Assembly: GCA_018881555.1 (NCBI GenBank)
Contig: JACAXG010000256.1
Span: forward strand, 349,188-413,187
DNA length: 64,000 bases
Source of the DNA: Amblyornis subalaris
Taxonomy: Eukaryota; Chordata; Aves; Passeriformes; Ptilonorhynchidae
Direction: 5' to 3'
This document shows positions 14,631 to 25,800 of the stretch, piece by piece (within the stretch, counting starts at the first letter, position 1; the number at the start of each line of letters is the position of its first letter). The position numbers were made by a program, and so were the translations under genes. The notes below the pieces were generated by a model. The model saw only the letters and a list, made by a program, of their open reading frames with translations. It searched no databases and was not told where the DNA came from.

Positions 14631-15296
14631 CACACATCAACATACATACACACACACACACACCCGTGCAGACACACACGTGTGCACACACAGCAACATA
14701 CATACACTCACACACACACGTGTGCACACACACAGCAACATACATACACTCACACACACACCCGTGCAGACACACACGTGTGCACACACACACACAGCAA
14801 CATACACACACACACACCCGTGCAGACACACACGTGTGCACACACACAGAGCAACATACATACAGTCACACACACACCCGTGCAGACATACACGTGTGCA
14901 CACACACACAGCAACATACATACACTCACACACACACACGTGTGCACACACGCACAGCAACATACATACACTCACACACACACGTGTGCACACACACAGC
15001 AACATACATACACACACACCCCCGTGCAGACACTCACGTGTGCACACACACAGAGCAACATACATACACTCACACACACACCCATGCAGACACACACGTG
15101 TGCACACACACACAGCAACATACATACACTCACACACACACCCCTGCAGACATACACGTGTGCACACACACACAGCAACATACATACACTCACACACACA
15201 CACCCGTGCAGACATGCACGTGTGCATACACACACACAGAGCAACATACATACACTCACACACACACACACACACCTGTGCAGACACACACAGTCG
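14631..15296. repeat. CA-rich minisatellite, about 44-62-bp units, roughly eleven copies
   Basis: The phrase AGCAACATACATACACTCAC followed by a variable CA run recurs about eleven times. The copies are of two kinds: longer units that also carry CCGTGCAGACACACACGTGTGC, and shorter ones that lack the CCGTGCAGA part. Nearly every copy contains the palindrome ACACGTGT, a potential E-box. The purine-pyrimidine alternation favours Z-DNA. Open frames of more than 200 codons run through it in several frames on both strands (His/Thr or Cys/Val repeats) and are artefacts of the repeat. Confidence 0.95.
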
Positions 15297-18200
15297 GATG
15301 TAGGTTCTTGGAATACCTCTTCCTAGAAGGGAAAGATGTACAGTAGGTCCTGGTCCATATAAAACCGAATTCCTGTGCGTTACAAAACCTGGTGTTGGGA
15401 GGCCACCTCGATTTCTGTTTGGGGACGGTGCCTGGCTGTTAGCCCAGCATACTGTCACTCCTTTTTCTTTTGGAAGAAGGGCTGCTTGGGCACAGAAAAT
15501 GTCAAACTCATTATAGCAAGCTACATTGCAATAAGACTTGAATCACTTCGGTTCACACATAAGCAGGAATTTTCAGATCTATGTAATATGTCACAATGTG
15601 AAATTCTTACAGGTCTAGATGCTTTTTAGGGGGTTTAAGGCTTATAATTTTAAAATGTTATTACACTAGCATCAGAAGCAGTGTCTTGGTATGGTAAATA
15701 CTGTTCAGAGATGTCTGAAACAGTCCATGCCACGGAGATCTTACACTAGAATATAATTAGAGTTCTCTATTCTGTAATATGCTATATTAATTAGCAGTCA
15801 AAATCCAATTTTTAAAGCCCAGCTTTGCAATGTATTTGCCCTTCAGGCCACGTATCGTTGTGCCACAGCTTGAAGTGTCCTTTTTCATTGGGCCGATTAT
15901 AAAGTAAAATAAAAAAAAGACGTGTCTGCGTGTATTCTCCAATTAGAAGCAAGGGGGGACATAACCACTTTCCTTCTTCTTTTAGGAAAGTGAGTGTTTT
16001 ATTTTCAAAGTTGGATGTCCATGCTTTGCAGCTTCTCTGTTGTTGAAGAAGGTGATGACACAAACCCTTGCAGGGCAGGCAAAGCTTTCACAAGGACGTG
16101 TTTTCTCCCTGATGAGCAAAATACAAGTGTGATTCTGGGGGGGTCAGAGCCCCTGCCCAGCAGTGCCCTGCCCGCCCAGAGCAGCCTGCTCGGCTTCCGA
16201 GGTCCCCGGCGGAGCGGCACAGCAGATAAGGAAATCTTGTGAACCATTTATTGTTTATTCTGAGTCGGTGTTTTGTTCTGTGGAAGCAGATTGTTCCTCC
16301 GGGCAATTTCAGGTTTTGACTGCTGGTCCTCCTTCTCCCTCCTCCCCTCCTCTCCCTGTCTGGGATGAAAGAGGGGAGCTTTGAATGCACATTGAAAGTG
16401 GTCCTAAATCTGGCTTCACCCCGAGCGCTGCTCAGAAATTTACATTTTCATGCTGGTGGAGGGATACATGTGAATCTCAATGATCTTTCAAAATTTTTCT
16501 CTAAATAAAAGCAAAGCTGTTGCTCACCATTCATCCCATTGTACAGGGGCAGAGGACAGCCAAAATGTGATACTTGATAAAGGGAGAACCTTGTGCAGGG
16601 CTTCCATTTTCATATAAATGGTGTATATTTTACATCCTCTTCCTTGATCTGCAGGTTGACAAAACCATTTTCTCAAAGTATAAATACAAGAAGTTTATAC
16701 AGTAAAGTCTGTTGTATTTTTTTAGTATAGAAATATATATAATCACAGTATAGGAATTAATCTTAATGTTAGTATTACATTTAGTATAGAAATTAATATA
16801 ATTTTAAAAAGGAGATAGCATTTAACAAATGAAGATGAGGAAGGTTAAAAGCACGAATCTGTCAGCGATGTTCTGGGTTTTTTTAACTCACAGGACCCTT
16901 TAAGTAAGTTTCATAGGCGCAACTTCTGCACAGAAAAAGGGGAAAGTCTTGACAGAGATTGTCTGAATCTTTGAACTGCTGTATTCTGAAGAGTAAAAAG
17001 AAAAGTAAAGTAAACATAAAAATAAAGCAATCACAGCCATTCCTTCAGGCAGAAATCCGCCCTCTGTGTGCATGTCCACCTTAAAAAATGCATTAAATGC
17101 CCTAATGTGGTACTGGCATGGCCTTGGAGGACATCCGGCGGCAGGTGTCATGCCAGGCTTTGCGAGGGACAGAGCTTTCAGCAAAGGGTGTGGGCTCTGT
17201 TCAAAACTCTCCTCTCTGCCTCAGGTCAGGGTCTATGGGATGGAAGAGCATCATCCTTGGGCACCCCAGGGGGCTCGTGAACCCACTTGTGGTCCCTTAC
17301 CCGTTCTGTGTTGATTGTGGGCACTAGCTGCCTGCCTCAGGGCACAGCCAGCACTGCATCTGCGGGGAGGCTCCTCCACAGCATGACCCCAGACCTGCCG
17401 CCCGCTGCAGCCGGGTGAGGAGGGGTAAAACAAAGATCACAGGTGCTACAGACTAGAGAGAGCGTGGCACAACAGGGCCCCCAACACACCGGGAGTGCTG
17501 GCTCTGGTGGGTGAGCCAGGGGAGCAGCCGGGCCGGTGGAGGTGGAGTGGCCGGGAACCACCCCCGATGTTGCGGATAGGTAAAACCTTGCAAAACCCCA
17601 GGACACTGGGATTGCCTGTGGGACATATTAATTCATCCAAATAAGCAAACAAAATCAGAGGGAAGGGGAGGCATCTGTCGACTTGAGGAGAGTTTTGTGA
17701 TTTATTTTGTGATCTAGAGCCAGACAAAACACTGTGGTCTGCAAGAAATATTGTTGCAGATTTTTCTGTGTGTCTCTACGGCAAGATTTCACCTTGGTTG
17801 CAAAAGCAAAACTCTCCCTAGATGTTTCAGTCTGAAGAATTTATTATGGATGAAAAAAAAGCCTTATGCAATCTGTTGTGAATTGGAATTAACTTTTGGA
17901 TCACCAAACATATTTAGTAAAGGGAGATTTTGTTGTAATATTTCATTCAGCATTAAAGCTCTTGTATTTATTTTCTTAGTGGAGCAGTTTTAGCTTCTGG
18001 TGTTAGGAGTATTTGAATCATTGTATCATGATTTTCCCCTGTGAAGCAGGGGATTTTGACAGTGAAGAAGAGAAACTTGGTTGGTTTACCCTTAGGAAGG
18101 ACATGCCTAGTGATTAACAGGAGTTAATTTGCCGGTAATTTTGATCTGTGACCATTCTGCATGTGTGTTTCTGTGCAACACGGCACTTGCAGTGCTGAGC

Positions 18201-19848
18201 GCCAAGGCAGAGCTTTGAATTACAAATACCTTTTGCTTTATGAATGAATTTCCTTAACAGACATCTGAGCCGTAAATAATGCACTCAAATATGACAGTGT
18301 TTCTTTACTTTTAATGATCAGGCCTCAAAAGGCTTGGGTTTTTTTTCTGGTATATCCACAACTCGCACACACCAAAGGGCACAGACGCGTCACTGTCCCA
18401 TCCATCCTTCCTGTGATCCCGAACGATGCTGGAGTGACAGTCAGGTGGGTGCTGGAGTCCTGGCAGTAGCACTCACATTTTGTACCACAGCTCGGGTTCG
18501 TACATCATTCAAATCACTTTTTTAACAGGCCAGTTAGTGCATTATCAGTGTCTCAGTGATGGTTGTTGGCATGAGCAAGTGTTGAAAATAAAAATACTTC
18601 AGGGAGTTGTTCAGGTGAGAGCAGGTGGTGTGAGCCCTGACTGTTGAATGAAGGGCAGCAATAAGCAGATGTTGTCCTCTAAAGCACCTGAATGACATAC
18701 CTTGTATCCAGATACTACGTCACACGCTTCAGCCAAAATTACTGACTTTTTCAGTAAATAAAGGGGTAGACATAAAATTATAGATTCTGTAATTTTAATT
18801 TGTAGTCATCCACCTTCTAATGGAAATGAGTAGTACAATCAAAATCGGATAAATTTTTGCTCTCTGTAAGTTGCAATGTTGTGATTTGTGTTAGTAACGT
18901 GTGGATGCCTTAGATTCGGATTGCAAGATCAGGATGGGATAGTTTGCATTTAAAAGTTTGCAAACATGCAGGATTAATTTGCACACAGGTTGTAATGTTT
19001 GCTGTAAAAGTACAGGTGAGGTGAGCACCTCCACTGACATCAATTCTCCCATAGCGGAGAGAAGCTGCTGTGGCAACACAGCAGTGTGTGCGCAGCCAGA
19101 GCGGCAAGCGGTGTTGACATGCAGAATTTTTTAACAGCTGTAGCTGCATCCCTCTCTCTTTCTTTAGCTTACTGCCCTTTCATTTCCTTCTTGGTTTGTT
19201 TCTTTTCATTCCTGCCAGCCCAAAGACTGCATGTGAGAAGGTTATGGCATGACAGTCGATGATTCAGTGTGTCCTCCTGATTTATTGCACATTACCAAAC
19301 CCTGTTTGTAAATAGTTGCTCAGCTTACGGTCTGGGTTGGTAAGGTTGTGCTCAGTTGTTTTGGCTCGCAGCAGTCAGGATGCAGGGCTGGAGACACAGA
19401 CTCGGTGAATTCGCAAGGAGGAAAAGTATATTCTGCGCATTAGCTTGTTGTTCCCTGTGCTCCCACCCTTGCAGCCTCTGGGCTTGAGCTGGGCATCCCC
19501 ATGAATGCAGGCAGGGGTAACTCCAGTAGCTGGAATTGGGACCTTTGGAGCCCCTGCCCTCTGAAGGAATTAAATCCCCACCTGAATTTAAACCCCAGGG
19601 GGCAGAACAAGAGTGTGGTGTCAGAAAAAGTCCTCCAAATAGTTGGGCATGTGCTGATATTTAAGTGAGGCAGACTTCGTGCCCAGTGGGTCAGTAGCTT
19701 CCCTTTACCAAAGACGGAACTAGTGTCTTGCTTTAGTAAATCAAAATCTGTTAGCAGTTTCAATAACTGCAGCAATCATCATGTTGAATATATTATAGAA
19801 AAATATTCATATTCATTAAATATAATTAATTTTAATGTTGTTTTTCAG

Positions 19849-19892
19849 GAGAAATTGACGTGGACTGGTCCATCTCTCATAAAGACTTAGAG
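19849..19892 (+). CDS. ZCCHC7: ZCCHC7 coding exon (first in window), 44 nt
   Basis: This short exon follows a TTTTTCAG acceptor and ends at a GTAACA donor. Two bases complete a codon begun in the preceding exon, and fourteen codons follow reading [14 protein letters not shown]. The human protein has a very similar segment (WSISDKDIE) just before its first zinc knuckle. The exon ends in phase 0, which matches the start of the exon at 21057. It links the N-terminal acidic region, outside the window, to the zinc-knuckle array. It is too short to be found as an open frame and rests on homology plus splice sites. Confidence 0.93.
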
Positions 19893-22800
19893 GTAACAGA
19901 GACAACCAAATTTTTCCATAATTCTTTATTTTGACAGTTATTAACAAGCTGAACAGAATAAATGGGGTTGAAAAAACCATCTGTGGTGTTTGTGTGGGAC
20001 TGTTAGCAGTGTCATCCCACAGGAGAAAGGAGTTCCTGAGCTGGGGCTGGCACTGAGGCGAGAAGGGAGGGGCATGCCAGGAGCTGCAGTGCCTCCATAG
20101 ACTCTGCAAGGAGGACATCGCCTCTTCCTTGCTGGTCTCTTTGGAGCCCCAGAGCTGTTTCACAGCAGCCTGGTCCCATTCCCAGGCAGCCCTGGGAGCC
20201 AGCGGTGCGTGGTGCCTTCTAGGGCTCAGCGCAGGGGCGGGCGTGGGGAGGCTGCAGCCCAGACTTCCCACGCAAGGTACCAGAGCATCCAGGAGGAGTG
20301 AGCTTCAGCTACTGGGTCGAACCCCTTCCCTTTTTCTTTCTAGTGTCCAGTAAAGCTGATGCAAGCAAGTGACATTAACAAATTCTTTCCCTGAAGAGAA
20401 ATGGTGTATTTGTACCTCTCATGTTCACTCATCCAAAATTTCATTCACGTTTTTTAAAACTTGCGATGTTTACTAGGCAATGACATTTGTAGATTGGATT
20501 TTCAATTCTGGCTGCCTACACAGAAAGTATATGTGAGGCCACTGGGAGAGAGACGGTTGTTTCCAGCTTCTCTTTTTTTTTTCTTCTTTTTTTCCTTTTT
20601 AAATCTTTCTTTACAATTGCAAATTGCAGATTTGGTCCAGGCTTGTATGGCATTGTACTTTGTCCAAGCAGTTTCCCTTAACGTGTGCGAGGGAACATGT
20701 AACTTGCATATGCAATTAATGTTAGTTGTATTTGTGTTCTGGGGAAAATTCCAGTTTGTCATGACATAGCACAGGGAGTAGAAGTCTCTTGGCTAATTGA
20801 GGGAGAGCTTCACAACTGCAGTTTTAAATAGCAAAAAAGAATGTCCTAAAGTGGAAGGTTGAATGAGAACTTTTCTTCCAGACAATGCAACTTTCTCTGT
20901 AACAGAATTACCACTTCCAAACCTGGATGTGTAAATTGTACATGTGAAACATTAGATTTCTGCTTGATCGCTGCCAGAAGTGACCTTTACAATTCCCGGT
21001 TCCCAAACTATAGAATCTCAAGTGGTAAATGCATTTCTCTCCCTGTGTTTCACCAGGCACAGATCTCCAACTATGCTGGCGTGAGGCACAGCAGCATGCG
21101 GTACTACACAGCTGACAAAAATGTTACCTGTCGGAACTGCGACAGACCAGGGCATTTGTCCAAGAACTGTCCCACTCCAAAGGTAAATGCAACACTTAAA
21201 TCACTTGTACATGCAGCTGTTTTCCTAATATCCCCTTGTGCTTGCCATTAGTAGCGTTGTTTCAGTGGTTTATCCTTTCCTTGAAGCATTGCTCTGAGTT
21301 GCAGGATAGCTTGCACAAAGTCAGTTTACTGCGTAAAATTATCCCTCTGTTTGGGAACGTCATTGCTTTTATCATTTTTATAAAAGAAAAAATATGCAGA
21401 ATTATATCATATAGAATCATATTGAATGGTTTCGGTTGGAAGAGACCTTAAAGCTTAATTCGTTCCACCCCCCTGCCGTGGGCAGGGACAACTTCCACTA
21501 AACCATGTAGCTATAAACTGAGCAAGAAAAAGAGTCAAGTGCCATACAGAAACATCTTTTTTTTCATATTGTAAAGCAGTTTGAAGTTGTAAAATATTTT
21601 TCAATTGTATTTTCAACAAAGAGAATCTAAGGAATCAAAAATACAGCCTTGGTAAATAAGTGAAAGCAGATATCTGTCTAATGAACCATGATATGAATAG
21701 TGTTAAAAACAGTGGACAAGACAAAACTGCAGGTAACTTTAAGCAGCTCAGACACATGCCATAGATTCTGAAAGTCTGTCCTGTGATTAGAGGTTTAAAA
21801 GTCAGTTACTACGCTGTCAAGAAATGGGGGACGTTGCATGACAGCCTGGATTTACCAACCCTCACAACAGAACCTGTAGAACCCTCGGTCCTCAGGGCTG
21901 TTACCCCTGAGGGCACTCAGAATGACCACATTCCAGGCAGCCCTCAGAGGGGAATACACTCACTCACTGGGAAAATTTGCTTTACAGAGATACAAGTTTG
22001 GCCTCAGAATAGTTTTCTGCATGTTATATTTGTCACTCCAAATGCTGAATTGTGTGAGTCATGAGGCTGTGTCAGGTGAGTCTGGATGGCAGCCGAGTGC
22101 CCACTCAGCTGACCCTTACACACCCCTGTGTGGGAGTGGGAGAACTGGAAGGGCAACAGCTAGAAAATCTCATGGATTGAGGTAAATACAGTGTAATAAG
22201 TGAAGAAAAATCCCCCAGGGGTGCAAAATCCTCTAAGATCATCAAGTCCCATGGTTCCCCTGCCGAGCCCACCACTAAGCCATATCCCCAGGCACGACAA
22301 TTACTATTACGTTAACTCAGCAGAGACCACTGGCACCAGGCATTGAACAAGTGCTGATGAGGCAAGGTCCAAATCAGGAAGGCAGGCAGCCTGTGGAGTC
22401 ACAACTTTGAGTTTTACTCTGTTCATACTCTTCCTCCACTTTGATTCCTTGATGAAACACATTTCCTAGTAAACAATAGGCACTTGAGAAACCACTAGAG
22501 GTGGTTTCTTCTTCCTTTCCTCTTTCAATTCTTTTGTTTTAATCTATTGAAACATTGTCACTTAACATGATTCTATTTTGTTTCTCCATAGAAAGTTCCC
22601 CCTTGTTGTCTGTGTGCAGGAAGAGACCATCTACAGCACAGCTGCCCAGCACGTTTCTGTCTGAACTGCTGTTTGCCCGGGCACTATTTCAGGGAATGCC
22701 TAGAGAGAGCCTATTGGAACAAACACTGCAACCGCTGTGACATGAAGGGCCACTATGCTGATGTGAGTATGGCCCGTGGCACAGAGACCGGGCATCATTT

Positions 22801-25800
22801 GTTTTGTGTCTGTCAAAAACTGAATTTACAATGGCCACAATCTCACCATATGTCTTTGATTTTACATAGTGCCTATTTGTATAAGCATATGAAAATGTTG
22901 TGGTTAATTGTTACTATACACTGTCATGGCTTGCATGGAAAATGGTTCAAAGAAAACAAACCAGAGCATTGTCAACACTTGGTCTTTAGTTTGGTTCAGT
23001 TTAGTTGTGGTGGACAAAAATGTCCTCGTTTCTGTGGAAGGAAAGGCATAGGGAAGTTGAAATCAGGTGATGTAGTATCTGCAAGTGTGCCAGAAAGAGG
23101 TAAAGAGTAACTCTGATGCGTCAAGAGTTCCAGATCTATGGTTTTTTCACTATGATCAGATATTAATGGGTGAAAATATTATTAGAGAGAACTAGTTTGA
23201 AGGCTTTGGTTTTGATATGATCTACTAAAGTAAGACATAGAAGAAAATGAAAGAGAGATTAAACATATTTGTCTCTTTTTTTCATCTTGTATGATACTAC
23301 TATGGTTTTATATGCCCCCAAAATTCTGTCGTATATGCAGCACTGAACCTTTTATGATACTTTTGTCTTGAATTAGACACAAGAAGGTGAGGGTAAAAGG
23401 CAAGCTGTGGTAACATCAGCATATATTCACACTTAATGTTCTATCTATAGATATGGCCTATATGTTTGTCTTCCAAATACACCTGTGTGATTCCCTAAAC
23501 ATTGAGGTTTTTTAATTCAGAAATATTTGGATCTCTTTCTAAATGTCTCCTTCCCCCCTTTATTTCTTCTGTTTGGTCAAAAAGCATGTTACATGCGCAG
23601 CACAGACAGTGGTACATGGGATGTACACAGATGGATACACGGTGCAAAGGACAACCCACATATTTGGGAGTTTGCTGTTTTTTACAATATTTGAATGTGT
23701 TCTAGATGTGCTTTTGCTTATAGCTAATGTGCACACAATGCCTTTAAAAAATGTGAACTGTGCATTTCCGCACCCCCATTCCAGTAGGGAGTGAGATGAA
23801 ACTGTAATCTGAAGCATCTCTTCTTTGCCACCTTTTCTCTTTTACACATTTTATGACACCAGTTCTCATGAACTGATGTTCTTTTCTGTAAAGAATCATG
23901 AGTGCTCTATCATCCAAACATTTAAATCCTACCTGAGCTGTGCAGGTTATCAGGAGCATCACAGCATGTATTCTTTCTGCTCATTTAGGTCCACCTTAAA
24001 TAAGAAAGGTTTTCCTTTGAATATTTGGGCAGCTCTCATGTGCTCTTGCATGGCAGATGTGAGGCTGCTTGCGTGGTGAATGCTGGAGTGTCAGAGCAGG
24101 AGCTCACCCTGCCCAGGGATGGCATGGCAGAGCAAAGGGAAAGAAATCAAAACCAACAGTAAATCTTTCCTGACATCAGAGCAACAGGCCTGTGCAGCCA
24201 ACAGGTGATGAAGACATGAAGGGAACACTTGGACAGGACAAGGTTGCTGCTGATGGCCTAAAGGTATTTTTTTGCGTCTGGGATGATCATAGTGGAAGAA
24301 AACAGGGATGTTTCCATGCCAAAACCTTACTTTGTGGAGGGAATCAGCAGAGAATTTGTCAAATTGAAGAGAATGTGAGGGTTACTACCAACCTATGAGT
24401 GCTAACCTATTATGAAAACTGGATAAGGATTGCCCAAAAGCTGCAGAGGAACGTGAAGGTGAAATGGCCCAGCTGGTGATGGCAGTGGGACACCTTGTGC
24501 TTGGTGCCTGAGTGGTAACTGAGTGGCTAACGCAAGGACAGCGTGTGAGAGGTGTCCCAGGGAGAGATGGGGGTCCTGGACTGCCAGCCACATGCGTGCA
24601 CCAAGCCAGTGGGCAGGAACCACGGTCATGGCATGTTGGAATGGATGTATAAATATAATATACATGGGGCGAATCAAGCCTGCTTTTGTAAAGGAAATCC
24701 CACTTCTCAGGGACCTCTGGGCTTCTTCAAAGGAGTAGGTTGACAAGCATGTGTGTAAACACGATCCAGTTGACATAGTCTACAAATTCCAAAAGACGTT
24801 TTACAAAGTTCCTGACCAAAAGCTTTTAAGGAAACTAAACAAGCACGGAGTAAGAGGATAAAGGTGGGATATGCTAGTGTGACATGGAAAAGGGTGAACA
24901 ATGGGGTGACAAGATTTGCTGAGAAGACTGAATTACTTAGAGAGTCAGTGCTGTGAGCTAGCTGTGCAGAACTGCCCAAGGACTGTAAGAATCAGAGGGA
25001 GAACACAATAAAATCGCAATTGAACTTGAGTGGCAATAAATGTAAAGTAAAATGATCCCACCTTGGCGTATGGAATAACAGGTTCTGAGCATTACTGTTC
25101 AGGACTCAAATTATAGTTATGAGATATGATTCCACAAAAAATCAGTTTAGTCTTCACAAGCTGTAAAAAAAAAATGCTGGTGAACTATTAGGAATCATCA
25201 GGAGAGCAGGAACACCTGGGCATAACTTTGGTTCCTGTCTTCTGTATCCCTCAGCATGGCCACAAGTCCTCAGCCTGGAGGGGAGGTGACAGAGAGAAGG
25301 GTCTATAAAGAACTTCAGAATCATCTGTGATGCAACGCAGTGGTCAGGGATCAGTTGTTCATCATTTCTTCCACGACACCTGATGAAGGTAGTAGAAGCC
25401 AGGTTGAGAAGAGACAGGGGGAGGTGACTGTCTGTGCAGTCAGCAGTAGACCTGGAAGCTCCTCACTGAGGAATGCAGATCTGTCCTGCTTCCAGAGGAA
25501 ATGGGAGCAGTTCGTGGAAGAGAAATCACAGAATCCTACAACACCAGGTTGGAAGGGACTTCATGAGTCATCTAGTCCAACATTTCTTGGCAAGGCATTG
25601 TCTACACAGGACAGCCCAAGATGGTCTCCAGCCAAATCCTAAGAGCATCCAATGCTGGGGAATCTCGCACTTCCGTCAGGAGATGATTGTTGTCATTGTG
25701 AAAAGTTTTCTCCTGTGTCCAACTGAAATCTCCCCAGGAGTAACTTGTAGCTATCACCCCTTGTCTTTCCCATGTGACTCCTTGTAAAAAAGGGAATGCC

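Larger units (their letters stand above)
1..19848 (+). other. ZCCHC7 intron (3' portion), no exon recognised
   Basis: This stretch precedes the first recognisable ZCCHC7 exon. Because that exon begins mid-codon, an upstream coding exon must exist, and the sequence here is inferred to be the end of its intron. I looked for the acidic, serine-rich N-terminal part of ZCCHC7 and found no matching frame. Composition is mostly AT-rich, with GC-richer patches near 3.75-4.0, 5.6-6.1, 7.5-8.1, 11.8-12.3, 13.4-13.8, 16.1-16.4 and 17.1-17.6 kb that carry only chance open frames. Minisatellites at 5.73 and 14.63 kb and homopolymer tracts near 5.27, 9.36 and 12.85 kb are listed separately. A small noncoding exon could be missed by eye. 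Confidence 0.75.
21183..22591 (+). other. ZCCHC7 intron, 1.4 kb, with CR1 pieces
   Basis: This intron runs from donor GTAAAT to acceptor TTCTCCATAG. It carries two short CR1 fragments, listed separately. The rest is unremarkable AT-rich sequence. Confidence 0.9.

Noticed and set aside
14434..15458. Open frames of 240-289 codons on both strands with His/Thr and Cys/Val repeats
   Set aside because: They are produced by the CA-rich minisatellite; all frames stay open and none resembles a protein.
20859..21251. 130-codon frame containing knuckle 1, considered as a single-exon gene start
   Set aside because: The residues before AQISNY do not match ZCCHC7; the acceptor at 21055-21056 and the exon at 19849 give the conserved sequence instead.
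22555..23110. Frames running from the zinc-knuckle exon into the intron
   Set aside because: The residues after GHYAD do not continue knuckle 4, whereas the microexon at 30632 does.
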